Assembly (NCBI GenBank): GCA_033765345.1
Contig: JANRIC010000095.1
Coordinates: 1 to 49,429 of the forward strand
Source: JANRIC01 sp033765345
GTDB lineage: Bacteria > Bacteroidota > Bacteroidia > Cytophagales > Microscillaceae
Direction of reading: 5' to 3'
DNA: 49,429 nucleotides
Both the position numbers and the translations under genes were made by a program. Below the pieces are notes generated by a model. That model saw nothing but the letters and a program-made list of their open reading frames with translations. It was not told the origin of the DNA and ran no database searches. Of this stretch, positions 1 through 10,000 are shown piece by piece; position 1 is the first letter of the stretch, and the number at the start of each line of letters is the position of its first letter.

Positions 1-17
1 TCTCTTGATGATCAATT

Positions 18-65
18 TTGCCACGAATGCACGAATAAACGCCCTTATTCGTGCATTCGTGGCAA
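18..65. repeat. Perfect 21-bp palindromic hairpin
   Basis: Arms 18-38 and 45-65 are exact inverted repeats around a 6-nt loop (acgccc). The core reads ccacgaatgcacgaataa. It lies about 80 bp beyond the stop of the minus-strand fucosidase gene, so it could end that transcript, but there is no long T-run. The 'cacgaat' word pattern resembles dispersed palindromes I associate with Bacteroidota intergenic DNA; that family link is from memory. Confidence 0.75.
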
Positions 66-146
66 GCAATTCTTTCAAATGTTTAGTGGATAGCAAGTCT
101 AATCAAGATGTGTCACACACAAAATTTGTCAGAGAACCAAAAATTT

Positions 147-1640
147 TTATGGTTTGTCAGAAGGCTCTTCTGTAGCTAGGTAAAGCCCAAACTCTGATAA
201 AACGGGCGGTTTTTCTAGGCTTTCTATTTCAATTTTGAGTTTGGAGGCTTTTGTGGGGCTTATTCTGAGCAGGCGTTTGTAGCCGATGGTAGTTCCCTGG
301 GCGATTTCTTGCCAGTGTCGGTCGTAAGCTTGTACGAAAATTTTAAAGCGATGAATGCGCTGTCCGAAAGTGATGCCTTCCTGTAAAAGTATGCGGTCAA
401 AGTTTTGCTCTTTGGGAAGATGGACGAATAGTTCAGCCTTCACAATCTGGTCGTCTGTGGTCCAGTAGGTATCCGATTTTTTATCTAAAAGTTTTTTGGG
501 GGCATATTGAGGGAGATTCTGGACTTGGTTGGAAGCTGTGATTTTAGCTTTGGAAGCCAGATTTTTGGCATAAGTTTTATCTAGGATACTTTTGAATTTT
601 TTCAAACTTGCTACATCCTGTTTGGAGATCAGCCCTTGTCGGTTGGGTGGCAGATTGAGTAACAATACGCCGTTTCTCCCCACGGATTTGTAATAAATAT
701 CCAGCAACTGAGCAGGTGATTTGACCAGACTGTCTTCTTTGGGGTGATAAAACCAACCTGGGCGGATAGATACGTCGCACTGACCGATCAACCAGCCGTT
801 TCCTTGCGCTTCACCGACATTGAGGTATTGGGAATCACTGTCGCCAATTACCAGATTTTGGGTATTGATCGGCGACCAGAAAGTTTCTCCGGCAAAACCT
901 TTTTCATTGCCTACCCAGCGAATGTCAGGACCTGCATCCGAAAAGATCAATATATCGGGCTGTAGCTCATAAACAAGTGCCATGGTATTTTTCCAGTCAT
1001 AATAATTCAGCTTGTCTACTTTGCGTTCTTCGCGGGCGCCGCCGTAGTAGCCGTCGCCACCGTTGGCCCCGTCGAACCACATCTCCTGAATAGGTCCGTA
1101 GTTGGTGAGCAGTTCCCGCAATTGATTTCTGTAATACGTGATGTATTCGGGCTTGCCATAGTCGGGGTGGTTGCGGTCCCAGGGTGAGAGATAAAGTCCG
1201 GCTTTGAGTCCGTGCTTGCGACAAGCATCCACAAATTCGCGCACGATGTCTCCTTGTCCGTTTTTGTAGGGGCTGTTTTTGACGCTGTGTTCGGTGTATT
1301 TGCTAGGCCAGAGGCAGAAGCCATCGTGGTGTTTGGCAGTAAGGATGAGCTCTTTGAGTCCGCCAGCTTTGGCAGCCAGCACCCATTGTTCGGTATCAAG
1401 GGCGGTGGGGTTAAAGATGGCTGGGTCTTCATCACCAAAGCCCCATTCCTTATCGGTAAAAGTATTGACTGTAAAATGAATAAAACCGACCATTTCCATA
1501 GATTGGTAGCGCAATTGCTTGGCGGATGGCAGGACGGCACTTTTGGGGATTTCGGGGGTTTGGGCGGATAGTAGCGAGTAGACGGTCAGTACATTTGCCC
1601 ATAAAAACATTTGAAAGGTTTTTTGTATGTATAAATTCAT
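147..1640 (-). CDS. Secreted alpha-L-fucosidase (GH29)
   Basis: A glycoside hydrolase family 29 enzyme that removes terminal L-fucose from glycans. The ATG at 1640 gives 497 aa beginning with a hydrophobic signal peptide ending near SLLSAQ, so it is exported. The TIM barrel shows 'GFIHFTVNTF', 'TAKHHDGFCLWPS' (about residues 101-113) and 'MWFDGANGG', whose Asp (about 190) is at the expected nucleophile position. The last ~130 residues look like an F5/8-type (discoidin) sugar-binding domain. An in-frame TTG at 1676 would lengthen the protein, but it falls inside the -7 promoter element, which favours 1640. It is a single-gene unit; the next gene upstream ends at 1845. Confidence 0.93.
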   Translation of the reverse strand: MNLYIQKTFQMFLWANVLTVYSLLSAQTPEIPKSAVLPSAKQLRYQSMEMVGFIHFTVNTFTDKEWGFGDEDPAIFNPTALDTEQWVLAAKAGGLKELILTAKHHDGFCLWPSKYTEHSVKNSPYKNGQGDIVREFVDACRKHGLKAGLYLSPWDRNHPDYGKPEYITYYRNQLRELLTNYGPIQEMWFDGANGGDGYYGGAREERKVDKLNYYDWKNTMALVYELQPDILIFSDAGPDIRWVGNEKGFAGETFWSPINTQNLVIGDSDSQYLNVGEAQGNGWLIGQCDVSIRPGWFYHPKEDSLVKSPAQLLDIYYKSVGRNGVLLLNLPPNRQGLISKQDVASLKKFKSILDKTYAKNLASKAKITASNQVQNLPQYAPKKLLDKKSDTYWTTDDQIVKAELFVHLPKEQNFDRILLQEGITFGQRIHRFKIFVQAYDRHWQEIAQGTTIGYKRLLRISPTKASKLKIEIESLEKPPVLSEFGLYLATEEPSDKP

Positions 1641-1673
1641 GATCTTAGTATAAAGAAAATAAGCTTCTTGTTT

Positions 1674-1705
1674 CAAATGTAAGGGAAAATTGTGTTTTTA
1701 TACAA
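1674..1705 (-). promoter_or_regulatory. Bacteroidota-type promoter of the fucosidase gene
   Basis: On the minus strand TTG (1705-1703) is followed after 21 nt by TACATTTG (1681-1674), matching TTG-N17-23-TAnnTTTG. A start of transcription near 1668 would leave a leader of about 28 nt before the ATG at 1640. Confidence 0.65.
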
Positions 1706-1844
1706 ATGAATGTGGTTTTTCTGAAATAGGTGTATTCATTTTAAACGCTGGACGCTTCTGTAAAGCAGGCTGTGTTTTTGTAGGGGTGTAAAAAGATAAA
1801 AGACGCCTAATTCCTCATTTCCAACGCAACACATCAAACCCGAA

Positions 1845-3671
1845 CTAGTCCTTCTCTACATTGACAGTAAGTAGGAAAAAAGCATGGTCGTTGCCGAATT
1901 CTTTGATTTCGTATTCTAGGGGATTGGCAGAGGTGAGGGCAGCGTGAATGATTCCAATGCCTGCACCGCGGCTTTCTTCGCTTTTGGTGGCATTACGGAG
2001 GTTTCTTTTGTATTCTCTGAGCGAATCACGATCCAGCGAATTTACTTTTTCACATTTTTCCTGAAGGAATTCAATGGCAGATTTATAGATCAGGTTTCCG
2101 GTCATAATGAGGTAGCTATCGCCTGAATCCAGAATTACCAGTGTACCTACACGGTCATTGTTGCCAAAGTGGTTCATTTCTTTGGAGTAGAACAGTACGT
2201 TCTGGGCGAGCTCCATAAAGATAGAGAATATTTTTTTACCCACTTTGGGGTTATCCTGGATTTTCTTGCGGATATCTCGGCTTACTTCCGCCAGTAGAAT
2301 ATCGGTAAAAGGCCCTTTGTAAGATAAAATCACGCGGGCATTGTTGATCATAGTATAATACTCAAAGAAATTAAAGTATTTCCCGCTAGAATGTTTGGGG
2401 GCTTTGACCACCACACCGCCTTGTGAAATCCGGGGTAAAAGATTCGCTTTCAAGCAAATACCCACCAGGGTCAGATCGTCACGTACCAGGGCTTCTCCTC
2501 TGAAATTGCGGATTTCGCTTTCAAGTTTTTGTTTTTGTTCCTGAAAAGGAAGCTCGTGATATTTGACCAAGCAGTTCTGAAGTCTTTGGTGTCCGAATTT
2601 TTCGCCTTGTTCATTGTGGGTATGGGTGAGCCCGTCGGTGAAGAAATAAAGTGTATCTCCGGGGTTCAGGTCTAGCATGTGCTTGGTGAAAACTCTCTTT
2701 TTAGAAGAAGAATCGCTGCCAATGCGTTGAGGATCACCTTTGAGTTCGTGAAAAGAGCCATTGTGGAAATAATACATTTTGGCTCTTGCACCGCTAAATT
2801 GTACACTGACCTGATCTGCTTTGAGGCATTCCAGGCGGCAAAGGCTTAGGTTCATCCCTTCCATTTGGTTTTCGGAAAGGTTCAGAGCTTCCTGAATGCC
2901 GGCGTGTAGTGCAGCTAAGACTTGATCTGTATCCAGAATGTGTTGTTGTAAAATAATTTCATTGAGCAAGGTATGCCCCAGCATCGCCATAAAACCGCCA
3001 GGAATGCCATGACCCGTACAATCTACTACTGCCACAAACACCTTATTATCTGCTTCATTGATCCAGTAGAAATCCCCGCTGACGATGTCTTTGGATTCGG
3101 AGATGGCAAAAAAATCCTGAAAAAAAGAATGAATACGTTTGGTATTGGGCAGGATGGCTTTCTGCATGCGTTGTGCATAAGAAATGCTTTCGGCGAGGGA
3201 GTTATTTTTTTGTTTGAGGAGCGATTGAGCCTTGTAGAGTGTTTGCTTTTGTTGGTCAAGCATCACACTTTTTTGATTTAAATCTTTTTCTTTTTCAGAA
3301 AGTTCTTCCTTAATTTTTTTAAGTAATTTTTCTTGATCTTCTAGTTTACGATTTTTCTCATCCATTTCTTTTTGCTGAGTCCTTAGGTTTTTTTGTACAT
3401 CCTGGTAGATGCTCAGACTTACTTCCATCTTTTGGCTGGATCGCAGGATTTCATTCAAGGAAGATTTTATATCCTGATTACGGCGCTGGTTTAAGAAGCA
3501 AAAAATTCCTACGAGCATAGCCAGTACCAAGCTTAAACCGGCGAAAATCATCCCATAATCAAGACCATTAACAGCCAGAATCACGTTTGTAATTGAGTTT
3601 TGGCAAAAAACATTTTGCCCAGAGAGCAAAAAAAAGGAGAGAAACAAACCTGTTTTTTGTATACTATTCAT
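1845..3671 (-). CDS. Membrane SpoIIE-type PP2C phosphatase fused to a SiaB-like kinase domain
   Basis: A 608-aa signalling protein. It has an N-terminal signal-like hydrophobic segment, a second hydrophobic helix at about 38-60, a long charged coiled coil (about 65-165), then a PP2C/SpoIIE phosphatase with 'SGDFYW' and 'VVDCTGHGIPGGFM' carrying the metal-binding aspartates. The last ~185 residues ('FSIFMELAQNVLFYSKEMN', 'ESRGAGIGIIHAA') match my memory of the SiaB/DUF6272 kinase family, which is related to anti-sigma-factor kinases. In Pseudomonas, SiaA (phosphatase) and SiaB (kinase) act oppositely on SiaC; here both activities appear in one chain. No SiaC-like (DUF1987) gene is nearby. The phosphatase call is firm, the SiaB assignment fairly firm. 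Confidence 0.85.
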   Translation of the reverse strand: MNSIQKTGLFLSFFLLSGQNVFCQNSITNVILAVNGLDYGMIFAGLSLVLAMLVGIFCFLNQRRNQDIKSSLNEILRSSQKMEVSLSIYQDVQKNLRTQQKEMDEKNRKLEDQEKLLKKIKEELSEKEKDLNQKSVMLDQQKQTLYKAQSLLKQKNNSLAESISYAQRMQKAILPNTKRIHSFFQDFFAISESKDIVSGDFYWINEADNKVFVAVVDCTGHGIPGGFMAMLGHTLLNEIILQQHILDTDQVLAALHAGIQEALNLSENQMEGMNLSLCRLECLKADQVSVQFSGARAKMYYFHNGSFHELKGDPQRIGSDSSSKKRVFTKHMLDLNPGDTLYFFTDGLTHTHNEQGEKFGHQRLQNCLVKYHELPFQEQKQKLESEIRNFRGEALVRDDLTLVGICLKANLLPRISQGGVVVKAPKHSSGKYFNFFEYYTMINNARVILSYKGPFTDILLAEVSRDIRKKIQDNPKVGKKIFSIFMELAQNVLFYSKEMNHFGNNDRVGTLVILDSGDSYLIMTGNLIYKSAIEFLQEKCEKVNSLDRDSLREYKRNLRNATKSEESRGAGIGIIHAALTSANPLEYEIKEFGNDHAFFLLTVNVEKD

Positions 3672-3942
3672 ATCAGTATTTGGTACCGGTGTTTAAAAAG
3701 AGAATCGCCTGAAAATCATCCTAAATCCTATGCAGCGATTTTATCCCAAGATCAACATGTGTTGCTTTCAGTTAACTAGCAAAAAAGATACAAAATTCAA
3801 CTGAATTAGTCTATTGGAGAAATAAAAGTTGATCTTTTTTGGTGTGATAATTTCAGTAAAAAATGATAAAGTGTGCATAAATTGCCTTTCTTGATACAAA
3901 AATTACAGGATAAATGGCAAAATTCACCTATTTGGGTAAAGC

Positions 3943-4284
3943 TTAAAGTTTTTTTTGAAGCCAATTTATTTTTTCGAGAAGCTCTAATTTTTTTGCTTCT
4001 ACCAGTTCGTGTACAAAAAGCTGGATATGCTGTCGAAGGCCTGATATTTCTTCAGGATGAGGGGATAAGTTTTGCTGATGGCATATATTTAAAAGCAGGT
4101 TCTCCAGGGTGTTGCAAGTGTTTATGTAAATTTGATGAAAGATCAAGTCTGTCTGTGCTTCCCATGCTGGGCTTTCAAGCATTTGTTGAGCCAGGACCCA
4201 AAGGCTGATGTCCTGGCTGATGAGATCAGCAATGTTTTTTTCATTGCTTTCAAGGAGTGTACGTAGGGTTTGAGAGTGATTCAT
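3943..4284 (-). CDS. Hypothetical small helical protein
   Basis: 113 aa from the ATG at 4284, one base after the stop of the LRR lipoprotein gene, so the two are surely co-transcribed. An in-frame TTG at 4296 would overlap that gene and is less likely. The protein is almost entirely predicted helix, rich in Leu, Gln and Glu, with no signal peptide, membrane segment or cysteine cluster. I recognise no family. The next gene downstream on this strand is the PP2C/SiaB fusion, after 271 bp. Confidence 0.6.
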   Translation of the reverse strand: MNHSQTLRTLLESNEKNIADLISQDISLWVLAQQMLESPAWEAQTDLIFHQIYINTCNTLENLLLNICHQQNLSPHPEEISGLRQHIQLFVHELVEAKKLELLEKINWLQKKL

Positions 4285-4285
4285 A

Positions 4286-5206
4286 TTAATACTCAATACT
4301 TACTTTTGGCAGTACTTCTTTAAAAAACTGCTCAATCTGCGGATTCAAAGGGTTTTGGAATAAGTGCATTTCTTGCAATTTTTTGAGTTGACCGATTTCA
4401 TCGGGTAAAGCCTGTAGTTGGTTATTATTCAGCCAAAGCACCTCCAATTTGCCAAGTTGGCCGATTTCTTTGGGTAAATCTTTTATTTCATTATAACTCA
4501 GCAGCAGTACTTCCAGGTTTTCCACTTCGCTTAATAAACTGATTGCTTGCTTCATATCCATTTGAGGATTGCCTGTAAGACTGATCGTATGCAGTTTTTT
4601 GAGTTTTTTCAGGCTTTCAGGAAGTTTGCTGAAGGCATTTCGGTCTAAGTAGAGAATTTCAAGATTTTCAAGTTGGCTGATAGACTCTGGAATTTCGCTG
4701 ATATTATTGTCGTTGAGGCTCAATTCTTTGAGTTTGGGTAATTTGCTCAGTTGAGAGAACACTTGGTCAAACTTCAATTCTGGGTTGGTATCCAGCCAAA
4801 GTGTTTTGAGTTTGGATAATTTTGTAATATCACCCGATAATTGGCTGAGTTGGTTATTTGTCAGAGAGAGTTCTTCCAAATTCTTAACCTGCGTGATACT
4901 TTTTAAGGCCTTTTGATAATCAATATCAGGATTATTGCCTAGATAAATGGCTTTGAGATTGGTAAATGCCCGCATATCTTCAGGGAATTTGTTCAAACGT
5001 TGGTCAAGCAATCGGAGTTGGTCTACTTTTTCAGGGACTTTTAGGGCGGCTTCCACGGAATACTGGTATTGATCGGGACCGATTTCTGTATTTTCGGTCT
5101 TTGTCTGATCCTCGTTTTCTGAGTTTTTACTGGTTTTTTCGGTGGTACAAGCTGCTAAAACTATGATAAACAGGCTGATTAGATTTAAATGAATAGACTT
5201 TATCAT
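4286..5206 (-). CDS. Leucine-rich-repeat lipoprotein
   Basis: 306 aa. The N-terminus is a lipoprotein signal (hydrophobic stretch ending in LAAC, Cys about 20), followed by an acidic, Asn/Glu/Thr-rich linker and about nine LRRs of the bacterial 'LxxLxxLxLxxNxLxxLPxxIxxL' type (about 60-295). Such proteins present a binding surface and are usually held at a membrane; no catalytic domain is present. It leads a two-gene unit with the 113-aa gene. The ligand is unknown. Confidence 0.85.
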   Translation of the reverse strand: MIKSIHLNLISLFIIVLAACTTEKTSKNSENEDQTKTENTEIGPDQYQYSVEAALKVPEKVDQLRLLDQRLNKFPEDMRAFTNLKAIYLGNNPDIDYQKALKSITQVKNLEELSLTNNQLSQLSGDITKLSKLKTLWLDTNPELKFDQVFSQLSKLPKLKELSLNDNNISEIPESISQLENLEILYLDRNAFSKLPESLKKLKKLHTISLTGNPQMDMKQAISLLSEVENLEVLLLSYNEIKDLPKEIGQLGKLEVLWLNNNQLQALPDEIGQLKKLQEMHLFQNPLNPQIEQFFKEVLPKVSIEY

Positions 5207-5461
5207 TTTATCGTGTGATTTATTGGGTTTTTATGATGGTTTACTTTGATATTTCAGCATAAATATACCAAAAAATACGGGAGTGATAGAGCAAAATAAT
5301 AGATTTAAAAATCAAATTAAAGTATAATTAACTGATAACCAATTAAATATAAAATTTTTTAAAGCTTTTGAAAGTCAATCATTCAGGTAAGTCAGGCTTG
5401 TCACTTCGCCAGTACAAAATATTTTTGGGCTTCTCTTGAATCAGACGCTTTAAAATGGTCT

Positions 5462-6253
5462 TCATTTTTTCTTTTTATCCAGCCTGCACGAAATCCCTGC
5501 GCTGACAAAATACAGATTTTTATCCTGAACACGACTGATTCCGGCAGACAAATCAACCTGACTTTTGGGTGAAAGCAGGCAAGTAATTCCTGCATCTCCG
5601 CCCCATTCAGCCGACTCCTCCTCTGGGATAAAAGCATAATGCTCGATAAAAAATCCAACTGAAGGTGTGGGCTGAAAGCTAAGGCAACAGGAATAAGTCC
5701 AGATAGCACTTGCCTGTATACCTTCCCAAATGGCACCAAGATTATAATTAAGAGACCATTGTTGACTCAGATTATTATTAAAGAGCAGGTAGATATCGTG
5801 TCCCGCAGATTTTGGACGATATTCCTTCTCCCCAATAAAGGGTATTGTAAGATTGCTCATTAAAGCGATTTCGGGAATAATACCTTTTTCTTTGACAAAT
5901 GGTACTTTGATACCGATTACGGGTGAAGTAATACCACTGCTCCACCGATAAGGGCTTATTTCGTCTTGCAGAGAGTCTTGGGCAATGTGTCGGAGGCTTA
6001 CCCTCAGTTCTGCTTTTGCACCCAGTCCTGTACGAAATTGAAAGACCGGAATTTGTAAGCGTCTAAGGTTTTCTCTTTGAACGTAATCCAGTCCGGCTTC
6101 AAACTGAAATTGCCCAGGCTTGACCAGATAGGGCAGGTCGGCAACACCTGGGCGATCCACAGTAAAAAAGTTGTCGTTTTCCTGAGCAAGGGCAAGTGAT
6201 AGTGAAATCACCTGCCCTACCAAGACCCAAATTGTCTTTTGAATAATTTTCAA
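5462..6253 (-). CDS. Outer-membrane barrel protein, MetA/phenol-degradation transporter-like
   Basis: The last gene of the metal-efflux operon. The protein carries 'FFTVDRPGVADLPYLVKPGQ' followed by alternating amphipathic strands, a pattern I associate with the PF13557 outer-membrane family; the substrate is unknown. Start choice: no ATG fits. A TTG at 6253 gives a clean signal peptide (LKIIQKTIWV ... LALAQ) and begins 13 bp after the preceding stop. A TTG at 6310 would overlap the preceding gene by 44 bp and add a poor N-terminus. A role in metal export is inferred only from the operon. Confidence 0.7.
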   Translation of the reverse strand: MKIIQKTIWVLVGQVISLSLALAQENDNFFTVDRPGVADLPYLVKPGQFQFEAGLDYVQRENLRRLQIPVFQFRTGLGAKAELRVSLRHIAQDSLQDEISPYRWSSGITSPVIGIKVPFVKEKGIIPEIALMSNLTIPFIGEKEYRPKSAGHDIYLLFNNNLSQQWSLNYNLGAIWEGIQASAIWTYSCCLSFQPTPSVGFFIEHYAFIPEEESAEWGGDAGITCLLSPKSQVDLSAGISRVQDKNLYFVSAGISCRLDKKKK

Positions 6254-6266
6254 GATATTATAATAC

Positions 6267-6992
6267 TTACAGTTTAAAGCGTGAGTATAAAAAACTAAGC
6301 CTAATTCCAACCATCAGGTCTTTACTTTTTTCATTTCCGAAAAGGGCATCATTATTCAAGATGTTGGTCAGTCCGTAGCTCACCAGTAGGTCTGTTTGAA
6401 AAACGGCCGAGTTACCAGCATTGATATAAACACCAAAATTGGCATCTACACTTGCTTTGATTTGTGCATAATCTTTGGTGACGTAGTTGATGATGTGAAA
6501 ACCGTCTTCTACACTAAAGAAGATGCGCGTAGTTCGGAATACCCACTGAGGCGTAATGCCTACCCCTCCTGTCCAACGCACCCCTTGTCCTTTGCCCACG
6601 GGGTTTTTGCTTCTGAAAATAAAGGCTAATGGGATTTCAAAGCTATTAAATCTAAGTCGCAGGCGGTTGGTTGAATCGGGATCACCCAGTGCTTCGGGAG
6701 CAACATCAAACGTTTTAATCCCTGCACCGCGCTGCTGATAGGTAAAACCTGCACTAAATCCGATATTTTTGGACTTAGTGAAATAATAATCTGTTTTAAA
6801 GCCACCACCTAGAGAAGGCTTCATGAAATAAGGTTCAATATCGCCCAGAACATCTGTCCAGGAATTATTGAAAGTCAATCCCCAATAAAAGTTTTGGTCA
6901 TAAATACTAGAAATAGCTGTACTATCTTTGACCTGCGCCTGTGCAACCCAAGTGCATAAGCATAGAAATAGGATAATTTGTATTTTTTTCAT
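6267..6992 (-). CDS. PorT-like outer-membrane beta-barrel protein
   Basis: From the ATG at 6992 the protein is 241 aa with a textbook signal peptide (MKKIQIILFL ... AQAQ) and a barrel of alternating strands ending in a C-terminal aromatic-rich strand (SFLYSRFKL). An upstream in-frame ATG at 7025 overlaps the stop of the RND pump gene (ATGA), so coupled translation from 7025 is possible, though it places 11 extra residues before the signal. It resembles the Bacteroidota PorT/outer-membrane-beta-barrel group. Its place directly after the pump suggests a role at the outer membrane in the same efflux pathway (inference). Confidence 0.78.
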   Translation of the reverse strand: MKKIQIILFLCLCTWVAQAQVKDSTAISSIYDQNFYWGLTFNNSWTDVLGDIEPYFMKPSLGGGFKTDYYFTKSKNIGFSAGFTYQQRGAGIKTFDVAPEALGDPDSTNRLRLRFNSFEIPLAFIFRSKNPVGKGQGVRWTGGVGITPQWVFRTTRIFFSVEDGFHIINYVTKDYAQIKASVDANFGVYINAGNSAVFQTDLLVSYGLTNILNNDALFGNEKSKDLMVGIRLSFLYSRFKL

Positions 6993-7021
6993 GTTTATTC
7001 GGTAGAATTTGAAGTTTAACA

Positions 7022-10000
7022 TCATTCAGCATCATGAGAATAATCTTCATAATCTTCAAAATCCTCTTTTTTCTTTTTGAATTTTTCTTTTCTTCTTTTT
7101 AGTTTTTCTTCATATCCGCCGTAGCCCCACTCAAAGATCAATGGGAAAATAAGCAGGGTAAGAATGGTAGCACTGATCATACCCCCTATTACGACAATAG
7201 CCAGAGGTTTTTGCGTTTCGGAGCCGATTCCTGTGGAGAGTGCTGCTGGAAGTAAACCAATGGCTGCCATCAGGGCTGTCATGACTACGGCACGGGTTCG
7301 AGCTTTTACGCCTTCTTTGAGGGCATTCTCGATAGGCATTTCATAGTGCAGATTTTTCTTAAAGACCGAAATCAGAATTACGCCATTTTGGATACACACC
7401 CCAAACAGGGCGATAAATCCAATGCCTGCCGAAATACTGAAGATTGTACCTGTGATGTGTAGTGCCAGAATACCACCCATAATGGCAAAAGGCACATTGA
7501 GTAAAACCAATGCAGCATCTTTGGCATTGCCAAAGGCTGTAAACAATAGCATAAAAATAGCAACCAGACATATAGGAACTACCTGGATAAGGCGATTAGT
7601 AGCCCGCACCTGATTTTCAAATTCTCCTGCCCATTCTACTCGATACCCTTTCTGAAGTTTTACGCTGGCATTTACCTTTTTCTGTGCTTCGGCGATGGTG
7701 CTTCCCAGGTCTCTTTCACGGATGGAAAATTTAATGGCGATGTACCTTGAGTTATAGTCCCGATAAATAAAAGCCCCTCCGGTAGTTTTTTTGATTTCAG
7801 CGATTTCTTTGAGGGGTACTAGATGGTTTTTAAGTGAAGGGACTTTGAGATTTTCTATGGCATCTTCAGTTTTTCGGAATTCTTCCTGATAGCGGAGACG
7901 AACGTCAAATTTTTTTTCCTGTTCATAGAAATAAGTGGCCGTTTTTCCACCAATAGCCATTTCAATCACGGTACTGGCATCGGCAATAGAAATACCGTAA
8001 CGCGCCATTTTTTCTTGATCTAGCACAACGCTAAGTTCAGGTTGGCCAATATTTCTCAGGATGCCTAAGTCTTTTACACCCCTGACAGTTCTCAGAATTT
8101 TGGCTACTTCATCTGCTTTAGCATTGAGTTCATTCAGGTCATTTCCAAAGATTTTGACAGCTAGGGAAGCATTAATTCCAGCGACGGCTTCGGCTACATT
8201 GTCAATAATAGGTTGTGAATAGTTGTAGACAATTCCCGGATACTGACGTAGTTTTTTGTCCATTGCCTCGACTAGTTGTTCATAAGACCGACCACTTTCC
8301 CATTCTTCGCGGGGCTTAAGATTGACCTGAGCCTGTACATAAAAGAAGCCTGAGGGGTCAGTTCCGTCGTTAGAGCGTCCGGTTTGAGACAATACAGACT
8401 CTACTTCCTGAAAATCATTGAGTTCTTTGCGAAAAGTATGTACCATTTTGACGGTTTCGTTCAACGAGGTACTCATGGGCAGTTTTGCCTCTACCCACAG
8501 GGCGCCCTCATTCAAGGTGGGTAAAAACTCGGAGCCCAGCCAGATAAAAGAATAAATACTGACTGCCATGACTGCAAAAGCGATACTCAGGCTGAGTCTT
8601 TTGAAACGATACGTAAAATTAAATCCTCCTGAAACGATATAATCAAAAAAGTTTACAATGGGGTTATTGCGCTCTCGTACATTTTTATTCAGAAGAATAC
8701 TTGCTAATACTGGTACAAGGGTGAGGGTATATAGCAAAGCTCCCAATAGCGCAAAGCCCAGGGTGTAAGCCAAGGGTGAAAACATTTTACCTTCTACTTT
8801 TTCAAAAGAGAAAATAGGTATCAAACTGGTAATGATGATGAGTTTGGCAAAGAATATGGCTTTTCCCATCTCGATACTGGTTCTACGAACAATTCCCAGC
8901 TTGGTCATACGGTTGAAGGGGAGCATGCCTACATCGTGTGCCTTGTGGGCAAGTACGACAAAAAGCCCTTCTACCATCACCACGGCACCATCGATGATAA
9001 TTCCGAAATCTATGGCACCCATAGAAAGCAAATTGGCTGACATATTCATGAGACGGAGGCACATAAAGGCAAACAACAAGGAAAGCGGGATAATCAACCC
9101 TACGATCAAAGTAGTACGCCAGTCTGCCATAAAAAGTAGTACGATGACCGTAACGAAAATAATTCCTTCGGTGAGGTTGTGTAAGACTGTCTCCTGGCAA
9201 TAATTCATCAATTTGTCACGATCATAAAAAGTGATCATTTTGACATCTGAAGGAAGGATTTTGGTATTTAGATCTTCTATTTTTGCTTTTACACGCTTCA
9301 AAACTTCGGCAGGATTTTCACCTTTACGTTGCACGATGATCCCCTCAACGATGTCGTCATTTTCATCAAGGCCTACCTGCCCTACTCTGGGTACACTTCC
9401 TTCTTTGACAAAAGCCACATTTTTGACCATAATCGGCACATCACCCATTGTTTTGATGATGGTATTCTCGATGTCGCGGATATTTTGCAAGAGGCCTATT
9501 CCACGTACTACAAAAGCCTGGCCATTGCGTTCAATGACATCTCCCCCTACATTGACATTACTTTTCTCGACGGCTTCATAGACCTCGAGCGGGGTCAGGT
9601 CATATTTTTCTAGAAGGAGGGGGTTGATATTAATTTCATACACTTTCCTGGCTCCGCCAAAAGAGACAATATCAGCTACACCGGGTACACTTTTGATGTT
9701 TCGGGCGATGGTGAAATCCTGGATAGCCAGCAGGTCGGAGGTATTTCTTCCTTTGCCGACGAGGGTATATCTGAAGATTTCACCCGTAGGTCCGTAAGGA
9801 GGCTGCACGTCCGGCTCAACGTTATTGGGTAGTGCTACGCTTCTGAGTAGGTTATTGACCTGTTGGCGGGCGAAAAAATCCTCTACACCATCGTCAAAGA
9901 TGATTTTAATTACCGAAAGCCCAAACATAGAGATAGATCTTAGATTGGACTTGCGTTGCACGGAGTTCATGGCTACTTCAATTGGAATGGTGACAAATCT

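Noticed and set aside
1212..1571. 119-codon plus-strand frame inside the fucosidase gene
   Set aside because: Antisense shadow of a well-supported gene.
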